Part shown: positions 34,306 to 43,240 of the stretch, in pieces
Position numbering within the stretch: the stretch's first letter is position 1
Layout: every line of letters starts with the position of its first letter
DNA from: Streptomyces spinosisporus
GTDB taxonomy: Bacteria; Actinomycetota; Actinomycetes; Streptomycetales; Streptomycetaceae
Assembly: GCF_022698145.1 (NCBI RefSeq)
Contig: NZ_JALDAX010000026.1
Location: forward strand, 1 to 64,000
DNA: 64,000 nt
Reading direction: 5' to 3'
Notes under the pieces: model-generated
What the model saw: only the letters and a program-made list of their open reading frames with translations
Databases searched by the model: none
Told to the model about the DNA's origin: nothing
Position numbers and translations under genes: made by a program

Positions 34306-37300
34306 TCAGCCCCTGGCCAGCCTGAGCGTGACCAGTTCGAAGGGGCGCAGGGACAGCGTGACGGCGTCGCCGTCCCGCTCCGGGGCGGCCGCGTCGGTGA
34401 GCGGGCGCTCCAGCAGGTCGGTCACCGTCGCCCCGGCGAGCGGGAAATGGGCCGTGAGCGTGGCCCTCGTCCGGGCGCCGTGCGCCTCGTGGAAGCGGAC
34501 GACCACATCGCCGCTTCCGTCGTCGGCCAGCTTGACGGCCGTGATCACGACCCCGTCCCGGTCGACGCCCACCAGCGGTGCCACGTCCTGCGCGCCGGTC
34601 ACCCGGCGCTCGGGCAGATTGATCCGCCAGCCCTCGCGCACCGCGTCCCCGATGCCCGCGCCCGGCACCAGCGCATGTCGGAAGCGGTGGACGCCCTGGT
34701 CCGTCTCGGGGTCCGGGAAACGCGGGGCACGCAACAGGGACGCCCGGACGGTCGTGGTCGTGCCGCGGTCACCGTCGGTGCGGACGGCGCGGGTCACGTC
34801 GTGGCCGTACGTCGAGTCGTTGACGATCGCCACGCCCCAGCCGGGCTCCTCGACGTGCACGAAGCGGTGGTTGCAGGCCTCGAACTTGGCCGCCTCCCAT
34901 GAGGTGTTGGAGTGCGTGGGCCGGTAGAAGTGCCCGAACTGGGTCTCCGACGCGTACCGTTCGGCGTGCACGTCGAGCGGGAAGGCCAGCTTCAGGAACT
35001 TCTCCGTCTCGTGCCAGTCCACCTCCGTGTCCAGCACCAGCCGCCGCTCGCCCGGCGGCAGGGACAGCACCTGGGTGACGCGCGAGGCGCCGAAGGACCG
35101 TACGACCCGCACCGATGCGCCGTCCTCGCCGGCGCTCACCTCGTCGGCGTCCGTGAGGTCGGTGACCGTGTTGCGGTAGAACTCGTCGACGTCCCAGGCG
35201 TCCCACATGTTCGGGAAGTCCGGGTGCAGCTGGAGCATGCCCGCCGCCCGGCCCGGCGCGACGGTCTCCCGGTCCGCCTCGATGTCGTAGGCCGACACGA
35301 CGAGTCCACGGGCGTCGATCTCGATCCGCAGCAGGCCGTTGTCCAGGACGTGGCCGCCGCCCTCGCGTGCGGAGAGCGCCGTGTGTCCGCTGACGGCGGG
35401 CGTACCGGCGCCGCCCGCCGGGACGCCGTCGCGGCCGTGCGGAGCGGAGTTGAACACGAACTCCGTCGATCCCTCGCCGGCCAGGGCGCGTTGGGCCGCC
35501 TCGATGATGGCGGTCAGGTCCTCGGCGAGCCGTGCGTAGGTGGCGCGGGCCTCGCGGTGCACCCAGGCGATGGAGGAACCGGGCAGGATGTCGTGGAACT
35601 GGTGCAGCAGCACCGTCTTCCAGATCCGGTCCAAGTCCTCGTAGGGATAAGGAAATCCGGTGCGTACGGCGGCGGTCGCCGCCCACAGTTCGGCCTCACG
35701 CAGCAGGTGTTCGCTGCGGCGGTTGCCCTGCTTCGTACCGGCCTGGCTGGTGAGGGTGGCGCGGTGGAGTTCGAGGTACAACTCGCCGACCCAGACGGGG
35801 GGTTCGGGGTATTCGGCCTCGGCCTTGGCGAAGAACTGCGCCGGGGTCTCCCAGACGACGCTCGCCGAGCCTTCGAGGTCGCGCAGCCTCGCCGCCTTGG
35901 CGACCATCTCACGCGTCGTGCCGCCGCCTCCGTCGCCCCAGCCCGTGGGGGCCAGGGAGTGGCGGGCCACGCCCTTGTCCTTGAAGTTGCGGGCCGCGTG
36001 GGCGATCTCGCTGCCCTTCATCGAGCAGTTGTACGTGTCGACGGGCGGGAAGTGGGTGAAGATCCGGGTGCCGTCGATGCCCTCCCAGTTGAAGGTGTGG
36101 TGCGGGAACTTGTTCGTCTGGGACCACGAGATCTTCTGGGTGAGCAGCCGGGTGGAACCGGCCGCGCGGATGATCTGCGGCAGGCCCGCGGCGAAGCCGA
36201 AGGTGTCGGGCAGCCACGCCTCGTCGTTCTCGATGCCGAACTCGTCGAGGAAGAACCGCTTGCCGTGCACGAACTGACGGGCCATCGCCTCCGAGCCGGG
36301 CATGTTGGTGTCCGACTCCACCCACATGCCACCGGCCGGCACGAACCGTCCGTCGGCCACCGCCTTCTTCACCCGCGCCCACACCTCGGGCCGATGCTCC
36401 TTGACCCACGCCCACTGCTGGGCCTGCGACATGGCGAAGACGAAGTCCGGCTCGTCCTCCAGCAGCGCGGTCATGTTGGAGGTCGTACGGGCCACCTTGC
36501 GCACCGTCTCCCGCAGCGGCCACAGCCAGGCCGAGTCGATGTGCGCGTGGCCGACGGCGCTGATGCGGTGGGCGGAGGAGACGGCCGGGGCGGCCAGGAC
36601 CCCGGCCAGCCGCGCCCGGGCAGCCTCGGCCGTGCCGCCGACGTCCTGGAGGTCGAGCGCGTCGAGCGCCTTCTCCACCGCTCGTACGATGTCGTGGCGG
36701 CGCGCCGAGTCCACCGGCAGTTCGGCCATCAGCTCGCCGAGCACCTCCAGGTCGATCACCAGCTGCCACACCGTCTCGTCGAGGACGGCGAGGTCCATCC
36801 GGGCGAGGGTGTACTGCGGTTCGCTGCCCGCGGTCTCCTTGTCGCCCAACTGCGTGGGCAGGAAGGGGTGGTAGTCGAGGATGACGGGGTTGGAGGCGGC
36901 CTCGACATGCAGGCGCACCTCTTCCCCGCCGGCGACCGGGGCGCCGATGCGCACCCACTGGTTGCGGGGGTTGAGGCCCTTCACCGGGGTGCCGTCGGGC
37001 CGGTAGACCAGGCCCTCGCACTGGAAGCCGGGCATGTTCTCGTCGAAGCCGAGGTCCAGGACGGCCTCGACCGTCTTCCCGGCCCAACTCTCGGGGACCG
37101 TTCCGGTGACGCGGAACCAGCTGGTGCCCCAGGGGGCGCCCCAGCGGGCGCCCACCTGTATCGGCTCGGGTTCGGCGGCGAGACCCTCGGCGACCGGGAC
37201 CGGTTCGCCGGGCGCGTGCCAGACCGCCACGTCCAGCGGGACGGACTCGGGGTACACGGCGGGGCGGATGCGTTCGTCGAGGACGCGCTTGAGACGGGCT

Positions 37301-37326
37301 TCGACCAGGCTGCGGTCGTCATGCAT
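34306..37326 (-). CDS. GH38 alpha-mannosidase
   Basis: 1006 residues from ATG 37326. An N-terminal beta-rich domain (1-250) precedes the GH38 core: zinc ligands in AVGHAHIDSAWLWPLRE (His260, His262, Asp264), nucleophile Asp339 in GGMWVESDTNMPGSEAMARQ, WLPDTFGFAAGLPQI, and a late HQFHDILPGSS His. The C-terminal beta-sandwich follows. There is no signal peptide, so it works in the cytoplasm, removing alpha-mannose from imported oligosaccharides. It is the last gene of the operon beginning with the binding protein at 41914. A longer start at 37434 would add low-complexity sequence and was rejected. Confidence 0.92.
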   Translation of the reverse strand: MHDDRSLVEARLKRVLDERIRPAVYPESVPLDVAVWHAPGEPVPVAEGLAAEPEPIQVGARWGAPWGTSWFRVTGTVPESWAGKTVEAVLDLGFDENMPGFQCEGLVYRPDGTPVKGLNPRNQWVRIGAPVAGGEEVRLHVEAASNPVILDYHPFLPTQLGDKETAGSEPQYTLARMDLAVLDETVWQLVIDLEVLGELMAELPVDSARRHDIVRAVEKALDALDLQDVGGTAEAARARLAGVLAAPAVSSAHRISAVGHAHIDSAWLWPLRETVRKVARTTSNMTALLEDEPDFVFAMSQAQQWAWVKEHRPEVWARVKKAVADGRFVPAGGMWVESDTNMPGSEAMARQFVHGKRFFLDEFGIENDEAWLPDTFGFAAGLPQIIRAAGSTRLLTQKISWSQTNKFPHHTFNWEGIDGTRIFTHFPPVDTYNCSMKGSEIAHAARNFKDKGVARHSLAPTGWGDGGGGTTREMVAKAARLRDLEGSASVVWETPAQFFAKAEAEYPEPPVWVGELYLELHRATLTSQAGTKQGNRRSEHLLREAELWAATAAVRTGFPYPYEDLDRIWKTVLLHQFHDILPGSSIAWVHREARATYARLAEDLTAIIEAAQRALAGEGSTEFVFNSAPHGRDGVPAGGAGTPAVSGHTALSAREGGGHVLDNGLLRIEIDARGLVVSAYDIEADRETVAPGRAAGMLQLHPDFPNMWDAWDVDEFYRNTVTDLTDADEVSAGEDGASVRVVRSFGASRVTQVLSLPPGERRLVLDTEVDWHETEKFLKLAFPLDVHAERYASETQFGHFYRPTHSNTSWEAAKFEACNHRFVHVEEPGWGVAIVNDSTYGHDVTRAVRTDGDRGTTTTVRASLLRAPRFPDPETDQGVHRFRHALVPGAGIGDAVREGWRINLPERRVTGAQDVAPLVGVDRDGVVITAVKLADDGSGDVVVRFHEAHGARTRATLTAHFPLAGATVTDLLERPLTDAAAPERDGDAVTLSLRPFELVTLRLARG

Positions 37327-37470
37327 GCGGGGTGCTCCAAGGCCGGGGGGTACGGATTGCGGGTGGTACCGGGTGCGGGTCGCGGTGACGGGGTCCGACG
37401 AGGTGTACAGCTCCCCCACGACGGGCGCTTCCAACCGTGCCCGCGGACAGGGCGGTGGGTCCGGTGGGGT

Positions 37471-38733
37471 TCATGAGCCGGTGCCTCCTGGTGGCGCGGC
37501 CGGTACCTGCTCGGCGGTGACGGTCTCGGTGATGCCGCGTGCGGCGAGGTGGTCCTGGTCGTCCGCGCGGGTGTCCAGGACGGTCGTGGGGCGGGCGCCG
37601 TCGGCCGTCAGCCGGAAAAAGGCGTCGAAGACGGGGCCGCCGGGGGCGCACAGGGAGCGCCGGGCCGGGTCGGCGGGGACGACCAGGGCGGTGGTGCGGG
37701 GCGCGGGCGGGGTGGAGTCGCGCGCGCGGGCCGCCGCGTCGGCGAGGACCCGGGCCGTGTCCTTGGGGCGCCGGTCGTTGGTCAACAGCCCTAGGCCGTA
37801 TTCGAGTTCGGGGAAGTCGGCGAGGTCGCGCGAGACGTCGTGCGAGCACCACCAGGTGATACCCCACAGGTCAGGGCAGTCCAGGGCGCCCTCGACGGTC
37901 GCCTCGGTGAAGGCGGCGGCGTGCTCGGGCGGGATCAGGGGTGCGGGCGCGCCGACCTCCTGGAGCCAGACGGGCCGGTGCGGCTCGTCGGCCCAGGCCT
38001 TGGCGAGTTCGACGAGGTAGGCGGCGTGGTGCTCCGTCGGGACGGAGGTACGGCCGTGGCGCTGGGCGGTGCCGTTGAAGACCCAGGAGTGCACGGCGGT
38101 GACGGAGCCGTGGCGGGCGGCCTGGGCCGGGGTGAAGGGCTGGTCGTCCTGGTACCAGGTCGCGTCGTACTCGGCGTGCAGATGCAGCTTGCCGGGTGCG
38201 CCCTTCTCGCAGGCGGCGAGCATCCGCTGCAGCCAGGCGTCGATCTGTTCGTCGGTCGCCCGGTCGGGGTCAGGGTGGGGTCCGGCCGAGAACTGGTTGA
38301 CCTCGTTGCCGAGGGTCATGCCGAGGAAGTTCGGCCGGTCGGCGAGGGCGGCCGCGAGCGTGCGCAGATAGGTGGCCTGGCCGTCGATGACGTCCGGGTC
38401 GGTGAAGAGGTTGCGCCGGTGCCAGGTGCGGGTCCAGGCCGGCAGGAAGTCGAAGCTGCTCAAGTGGCCTTGCAGACCGTCGACGTTGACGTCCAGGCCG
38501 CGCTCGGCGGCGGCGTCGACGAGCGCCACCAGCTGCTCGACGGCGCGCGGCCGGATCAGGGTGCGGTTGGGCTGGAAGTACGGCCACAGCGGGAAGACCC
38601 GGATGTGGTCCAGGCCGAGGGCGGCGATGGAGTCCAGGTCGGCCCGTACGGAGTCGGGGTCGAAGTCGAGCCAGTGGTGGAACCACCCTTCGCTGGGGGT
38701 GTAGTTGACGCCGAAGCGCACGGCAGAAGGCAT
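37471..38733 (-). CDS. Cytoplasmic GH5-like glycoside hydrolase, probable beta-mannosidase
   Basis: 420 residues from ATG 38733, without signal peptide. Clan-A barrel features are FGVNYTPSEGWFHHWLDFDP, HIRVFPLWPYFQPN, the acid/base Glu144 in GMTLGNEVNQF, HAEYDATWYQDD, and the nucleophile Glu259 in RPVWLQEVGAP. The combination resembles GH5 subfamily 18 enzymes; one from Bifidobacterium, as I recall, cleaves Man-beta-1,4-GlcNAc of the N-glycan core. With GH38 next to it, such an activity is plausible, but subfamily assignment needs a database check. A long in-frame extension upstream to 39582 is an artefact over the permease gene. Confidence 0.75.
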   Translation of the reverse strand: MPSAVRFGVNYTPSEGWFHHWLDFDPDSVRADLDSIAALGLDHIRVFPLWPYFQPNRTLIRPRAVEQLVALVDAAAERGLDVNVDGLQGHLSSFDFLPAWTRTWHRRNLFTDPDVIDGQATYLRTLAAALADRPNFLGMTLGNEVNQFSAGPHPDPDRATDEQIDAWLQRMLAACEKGAPGKLHLHAEYDATWYQDDQPFTPAQAARHGSVTAVHSWVFNGTAQRHGRTSVPTEHHAAYLVELAKAWADEPHRPVWLQEVGAPAPLIPPEHAAAFTEATVEGALDCPDLWGITWWCSHDVSRDLADFPELEYGLGLLTNDRRPKDTARVLADAAARARDSTPPAPRTTALVVPADPARRSLCAPGGPVFDAFFRLTADGARPTTVLDTRADDQDHLAARGITETVTAEQVPAAPPGGTGS

Positions 38734-38768
38734 GCGATGTCCTGTGTCCTTGAACTGGGGTGCGGTTC

Positions 38769-39674
38769 TCAGCCCTTGACGGCCCCCTCGCCCACCCCGC
38801 GGAAGAAGTACCGCTGCAGACAGGCGAAGAGGGCGATCAGCGGTGCCACGGCGATGACCGTGCCCGCGGCGACGAGCCGTTCGTCGTTGGCGAAGGTGCC
38901 GTGCAGATAGTTGAGACCGATGGTCAGGGTGAACTTGGAGGGGTCGCTCAGCACGATGAGCGGCCACAGGAAGTCGTCCCAGGCGCCCATGAAGGCGAAG
39001 ATGGCGACGACGGCGAGGGTGCCCTTCACCGACGGCAGGGCGATGCGCAGGAACCGCTGCCAGACGTTGGCGCCGTCGACGTAGGCCGCCTCCTCGATCT
39101 CGTAGGGCAGGTTGAGGAAGGCGTTGCGCATCAGCAGCACGTTCATGGCGCCGATGCAGCCCGGCAGGACGACCCCGATGAGGGTGTTGTTGAGGCCCAG
39201 TTCCCGCATGGTGGTGAACTGGGCGATGATGATGCCCTCCACCGGCACCAGCATCGCCAGGATGAACACGAGGGTGGCGATGCGGCGGCCCCGGTAGCGC
39301 AGCCGGGCGAGCGCGTAGCCGGCCAGGGCCGAACCCACGCAGTTGGTCACCACGTTGGCGGCGGCGACCTTCAGCGAGTTGAAGGCGTAGTCCCAGACCG
39401 GGATGGTGTCGGCGACCCTTTTGTAGTTGTGCAGGGTGGGGTGGCTGGGCAGGAACTTCGGCGGTGAGCTGAAGATGTCCTCGGTGGGGCCCTTGAGCGA
39501 GGTGGACAGCTGCCACACGAACGGGCCCACGGTCAGGGCGAGGACGGCCAGCAACAGGACGTAGCGCAGGACGAGTTCCCACACCCGTACGCGGCGGCCG
39601 TGCTCGTCGGTGACGCGGGGCTCCCGTGCGACGGGCGCCTCCCGGACGGGCGGTGTCTTCTCGGCGAGGCTCAT
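38769..39674 (-). CDS. Carbohydrate ABC transporter permease, MalG type
   Basis: 301 residues with six membrane segments and the EAA motif EEAAYVDGANVWQRFLRIAL. The first segment (LRYVLLLAVLALTVGPFVWQ) and late GVGEGAVKG terminus are typical of CUT1 permeases. The ATG at 39674 overlaps the MalF-type gene's stop (ATGA). No ATPase gene is in this operon; a shared MsiK-type ATPase must power it, as for most Streptomyces CUT1 importers. Confidence 0.9.
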   Translation of the reverse strand: MSLAEKTPPVREAPVAREPRVTDEHGRRVRVWELVLRYVLLLAVLALTVGPFVWQLSTSLKGPTEDIFSSPPKFLPSHPTLHNYKRVADTIPVWDYAFNSLKVAAANVVTNCVGSALAGYALARLRYRGRRIATLVFILAMLVPVEGIIIAQFTTMRELGLNNTLIGVVLPGCIGAMNVLLMRNAFLNLPYEIEEAAYVDGANVWQRFLRIALPSVKGTLAVVAIFAFMGAWDDFLWPLIVLSDPSKFTLTIGLNYLHGTFANDERLVAAGTVIAVAPLIALFACLQRYFFRGVGEGAVKG

Positions 39675-40612
39675 GTCTCCTCCCTGCGGTCGGCGCGCAG
39701 CACGAGCAGCATCAGCGCGACGGTGACGACGAAGACGACGAGGGAGAGGGCGGAGGCGTAGCCGACCCGGCCGGTCAGGCCGGTGCCGGTGCGCTGGACG
39801 AGCATCACGAGCGTGGTGTCCTCGCCGGCCGGGCCGCCGCTGGGGCCCGCCATCAGATAGACCTCGGAGAACACCTTGAATGCGGCGACCGAGGAGAGCG
39901 CCCCGACCAGGACCATGGTGGAGCGGACGGCGGGGACGGTGACGGTGAGGAAGCGGCGGACCGCGCCCGCGCCGTCGACGGAGGCGGCCTCGTGGAGTTC
40001 ACGGGGCACGTTGGCGAGCGCCGCGAGGTAAATGATCATGTAGTAGCCGAGGCCCTTCCACACCGTCACGGCCATCGCGCTCAGCAGAAGCAGCCACTGG
40101 TCGCTGAGGAAGCCGACACGGCCGATGCCGACCGCCTCCAACAGGGAGTTGATCAGGCCGCGTTCGTCGAGCAGCCACACCCAGATCAGTCCAACGACGA
40201 CGATCGAGGCGACCACGGGGGTGTAGAAGGCGGAGCGGAAGAACGTGATGCCGGGGATGTTCTTCTGCACCAGCAGCGCGAGCAGCAGCGGCAGGATCAC
40301 CAGGGCCGGGACGACCCCGAGGACGTAGAGCGTGCTGTTGCGCAGTCCGATCCAGAACATGTCGTCGTGCAGCAGCTCGCGGAAGTTGGCGAGGCCCACG
40401 AACTGTCCGGGGATCAGGGTCCGGCGGTCGGTGAAGGAGTTGATCACCGTGGAGACGAACGGATAGAGGATGAACACGCCGGTGATCAGCAGTCCGGGGG
40501 CGGCGAACAGCCAGGGGCTGGTGGGCAGTTGGCGTCGCACCCGGCGCGGGGGCCGCGCCCCGGACACCGCCTTACCGGCGATCCGCTTTCCGGACAGCGT
40601 GGACAAGGCCAT
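39671..40612 (-). CDS. Carbohydrate ABC transporter permease, MalF type
   Basis: 313 residues, six membrane segments; PWLFAAPGLLITGVFILYPF and the EAA loop HEAASVDGAGAVRRFLTVTV mark it as a CUT1 permease. It pairs with the MalG-type protein. It starts at ATG 40612, 9 nt after the binding-protein stop. CUT1 systems take oligosaccharides, consistent with import of a glycan fragment for the two glycosidases encoded downstream. Confidence 0.9.
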   Translation of the reverse strand: MALSTLSGKRIAGKAVSGARPPRRVRRQLPTSPWLFAAPGLLITGVFILYPFVSTVINSFTDRRTLIPGQFVGLANFRELLHDDMFWIGLRNSTLYVLGVVPALVILPLLLALLVQKNIPGITFFRSAFYTPVVASIVVVGLIWVWLLDERGLINSLLEAVGIGRVGFLSDQWLLLLSAMAVTVWKGLGYYMIIYLAALANVPRELHEAASVDGAGAVRRFLTVTVPAVRSTMVLVGALSSVAAFKVFSEVYLMAGPSGGPAGEDTTLVMLVQRTGTGLTGRVGYASALSLVVFVVTVALMLLVLRADRREET

Positions 40613-40621
40613 CTGAGGTCC

Positions 40622-41914
40622 CTAACCCTGCTGCGCCAGAAGCGTGTTGCACTGCTTGACAGCGTTGTCCAGCGCCTCCTTGGGGCTCTCCTTGCCCTGC
40701 AGGGCCTTGGCGACCTCGTTGCGCAGCGCCGTCTTCATCTGTTCGCTGAACAGCACGGGCGTGTAGTTGACCGCGGTCTTCAGGGACTTGGCGGCGGCGA
40801 CCCGCACGCGGGTCTCGTCGGTGCCGTCCTCCTTGGTGAAGTACGGGTCGTCCAGGGAGCCGGCGGTGGACGGGAAGATGGCGACCTTCTTGGCGAACGA
40901 CATCTGGTGCTCGGCGTCCGTGACGTAGTGCGCGAAGGCCACGGCGGCGGGTGTGTGCTTGGTCTTGGAGTTGACCATCACGCCCATCACGTACATGTTG
41001 ACGTGACCGGTGCTGGTGATCTGGTCGGTGATGCCGATGTTCTTGTACAGGTTCGGCGCCTGCTTCTTGAAGTTGCCGAGGTCGAGGGCGCTGCCGGGGT
41101 TCATGGCGACGGCCTCGGTGAGGAACTTCTTGCCCGACGACTCGGGGGTGGCGGTCAGCGCCTGCGGGTCGAGCGCCTTGGCGTCGTACAACTCCTTGTA
41201 CTTGGTGAGCAGTTGTACGCCCTTGGCGTCGTTGAAGGTGAAGGCGGTGCCCTCCTTGTTCATCAGGGCGACGCCGTAGCGGCCGAAGTCCTCGATGGTG
41301 GGGACGTTGGCGAGGGTGGCGACCTTGCCGTCGCTCTTCTTCGCCATCTGCAGGGCGTCGGCGAAGAGTTCGTCGTACGTCTTCGGCGGCGACCCGGCGT
41401 CGAGTCCGGCCTTCTTGAACAGGGACTTGTTGTAGAACAGCGGCCCGGTGTTGAGGTACCAGGGGAAGGCGTACGTGCCGGTCATGCCCGGGATCTGATG
41501 GCTGGCCCAGGCCCCTGCGAGGTACTCCTTCTTGTACTTCGCGGCGGCCTTGTCGAGGTCGAGCGCGAGGCCGGCCTTGGCGAGCGGTGCGACGAGGTCC
41601 GGGGAGACGTTGACGACGTCGGGCAGGGTGCCGCCGGCGGCGTCCGCGCTGATCTTGTCGGCGTAGCCCTCGGCGGGCTGGTCGATCCACTTCACATGGG
41701 TGCCCGGGTACTGCTTCTCGAAGTCGGCGATCAGACCGTCGAAGTAGGACTTGAAGTTGGCCTTCAGGTTCCAGGTCTGGAAGGTGATGTCGCCCTCGAC
41801 CTTGCCGGAGGCGTCGGACGAGCCGCTGTCGTCGTTCCCGGAACCGCAGGCGCTCAGCGGCAGGACGAGTGCGGCGAGGGCAGCGGCGGCGAAGGTTCTG
41901 CGGGATGTGGGCAC
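40622..41914 (-). CDS. Carbohydrate-binding lipoprotein of the mannosidase operon (SBP_bac_1)
   Basis: 430 residues from GTG 41914, giving VPTSRRTFAAAALAALVLPL and the lipobox LSACGS; GTG 41920 is equally possible, with GAGGGAG just upstream of both. The mature protein is a family-1 solute-binding protein: ITFQTWNLKANFKSYFDGLI, WIDQPAEGYADKISADAAGG, YAFPWYLNTGPLFYNKSLFK and KPTYDELF-like PPKTYDELFADAL. It heads the operon binding protein, MalF, MalG, GH5, GH38. LacI-type operators lie upstream (42019-42104). Confidence 0.9.
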   Translation of the reverse strand: MPTSRRTFAAAALAALVLPLSACGSGNDDSGSSDASGKVEGDITFQTWNLKANFKSYFDGLIADFEKQYPGTHVKWIDQPAEGYADKISADAAGGTLPDVVNVSPDLVAPLAKAGLALDLDKAAAKYKKEYLAGAWASHQIPGMTGTYAFPWYLNTGPLFYNKSLFKKAGLDAGSPPKTYDELFADALQMAKKSDGKVATLANVPTIEDFGRYGVALMNKEGTAFTFNDAKGVQLLTKYKELYDAKALDPQALTATPESSGKKFLTEAVAMNPGSALDLGNFKKQAPNLYKNIGITDQITSTGHVNMYVMGVMVNSKTKHTPAAVAFAHYVTDAEHQMSFAKKVAIFPSTAGSLDDPYFTKEDGTDETRVRVAAAKSLKTAVNYTPVLFSEQMKTALRNEVAKALQGKESPKEALDNAVKQCNTLLAQQG

Positions 41915-42018
41915 GGGGACACGGCTCCCTCGAAAGGTCGGTGGCGGTGACGCCAGGGACCATGCCCGGGAACTTCCGGGGAAGTCAATGGATTGACCCC
42001 AACTAAAGAAATTCACCT

Positions 42019-42104
42019 CGCATTAGTGCAGGTCAGATGCTTTTGGCCGAGAGCTTGCGGCAGATCACTAATGCGCTTTATCATCCTCGCACTCAAGCGC
42101 ATTA
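42019..42104. promoter_or_regulatory. Three LacI-type operator sequences in the divergent promoter region
   Basis: TAATGCGCTTTA (42069-42080) and TCAAGCGCATTA (42093-42104) both fit TAAwGCGCwTTA, the second with one deviation; their centres are 24 bp apart. A half-site CGCATTAG lies at 42019-42026 nearer the binding-protein gene. They sit between the minus-strand sugar operon and the LacI gene, matching a repressor that controls both and folds DNA between sites. Confidence 0.65.
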
Positions 42105-42125
42105 GCTACGACAGCAGAGAAAAGG

Positions 42126-43181
42126 GTGAGCAGGGTGCCGGCCAGGCGTTCCCCGGCCCGGCGGCCGACGATGAAGGACATCGCGCAGCGCGCCGGTGTC
42201 TCCGAGAGCGCGGTCTCCTTCGCGCTCAACGGCCGTCCCGGAGTCTCCGAGGTCACCCGCGACCGGGTGCGCCGGGTCGCCGAGCAGCTGGGCTGGCGGC
42301 CCAGCACGGCGGCGCGCCAGCTGTCCGGGGAGGGCGCGGCGACGGTCGGCTTCGTGCTGGCCCGGCCCGCGGACACCCTCGGGGTCGACTCCTTCTTCCT
42401 GCAGCTCGTCTCGGGGATCCAGGAGGTGCTGGCGGAGCGTCATCTCGGCCTGCTCTTCCAGGTGGTGGAGGACGTCACCGACGAGTGCGCGGTCTACCGG
42501 CGCTGGTGGGCCGAGCACCGGGTGGACGGTGTGCTCGTGGTGGACCCCCGCACCGACGACCCGCGCCCCGGCCTCCTCGACGAACTCGGTCTGCCCGCCG
42601 TGGTGATCGGCGGAGCGCCCGACGAACGCCACCCCGGTCTGTCGACGGTCTGGGCGGACGACGCGGGCGCGATGGCCTCGGTCGTGGACGAGCTGTACCG
42701 GCTCGGCCACCGCCGCATCGTGCACATCGCCGGGCTGCCGGGCCTCGCCCACACCGAACGCCGGGTGCGCACCCTGCGGGCCGAGGCCGAACGCCGGGGC
42801 CTGACCGAGGTCGAGTCGGTGACCACCGACTACTCGGACGCGGAGGGCGCGGCCGTCACCCGCCGGGTCCTGGGACGCCCCGCTCCCCCGACCGCCCTGA
42901 TCTACGACAACGACGTGATGGCCGTCGCCGGCGTGACCACCGCGACCGAACTGGGCTTCTCCGTACCGGCCGACGTCTCGGTGGTGGCCTGGGAGGACTC
43001 CGCGCTGTGCCGCATGGTCAGGCCCTGGCTCTCCGCCCTGTCCCGCGACAGCGTGGAGTTCGGCCGAACGGCGGCCAGGGAACTCACCGCCCTGCTGGAC
43101 GGGGGCCCGGCCCGCACGGTGCGGGTGCCGGTGCCGCAGGTGATCGTGCGAGAGAGTACAGGGGCCGCACGGGGGGCATGA
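42126..43181 (+). CDS. LacI-family repressor of the mannosidase operon
   Basis: 351 residues from GTG 42126 (GTG 42135, with AAGGG better spaced, is an alternative). The helix-turn-helix reads TMKDIAQRAGVSESAVSFAL, then NGRPGVSEVTRDRVRRVAEQ and the hinge QLGWRPSTAARQLSGEG. The effector domain is Peripla_BP_3-like (GVDSFFLQLVSGIQEVLAER, DVSVVAWEDSALCRMVRPWL). It is divergent from the binding-protein operon, with palindromes between. The inducer is probably a mannose-containing oligosaccharide (inference). Confidence 0.9.
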   Translation: MSRVPARRSPARRPTMKDIAQRAGVSESAVSFALNGRPGVSEVTRDRVRRVAEQLGWRPSTAARQLSGEGAATVGFVLARPADTLGVDSFFLQLVSGIQEVLAERHLGLLFQVVEDVTDECAVYRRWWAEHRVDGVLVVDPRTDDPRPGLLDELGLPAVVIGGAPDERHPGLSTVWADDAGAMASVVDELYRLGHRRIVHIAGLPGLAHTERRVRTLRAEAERRGLTEVESVTTDYSDAEGAAVTRRVLGRPAPPTALIYDNDVMAVAGVTTATELGFSVPADVSVVAWEDSALCRMVRPWLSALSRDSVEFGRTAARELTALLDGGPARTVRVPVPQVIVRESTGAARGA

Positions 43182-43240
43182 GCCTGCCGAGGCCCGGCCC
43201 GGCAGGCCGGCCGAGCAACGAAGGTGAGAGCATCCGCGTC

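Noticed and set aside
41993..43240. Plus-strand frame continuing into the YihY gene
   Set aside because: It runs through the LacI gene in another frame with poor codon bias; it is a high-GC artefact.
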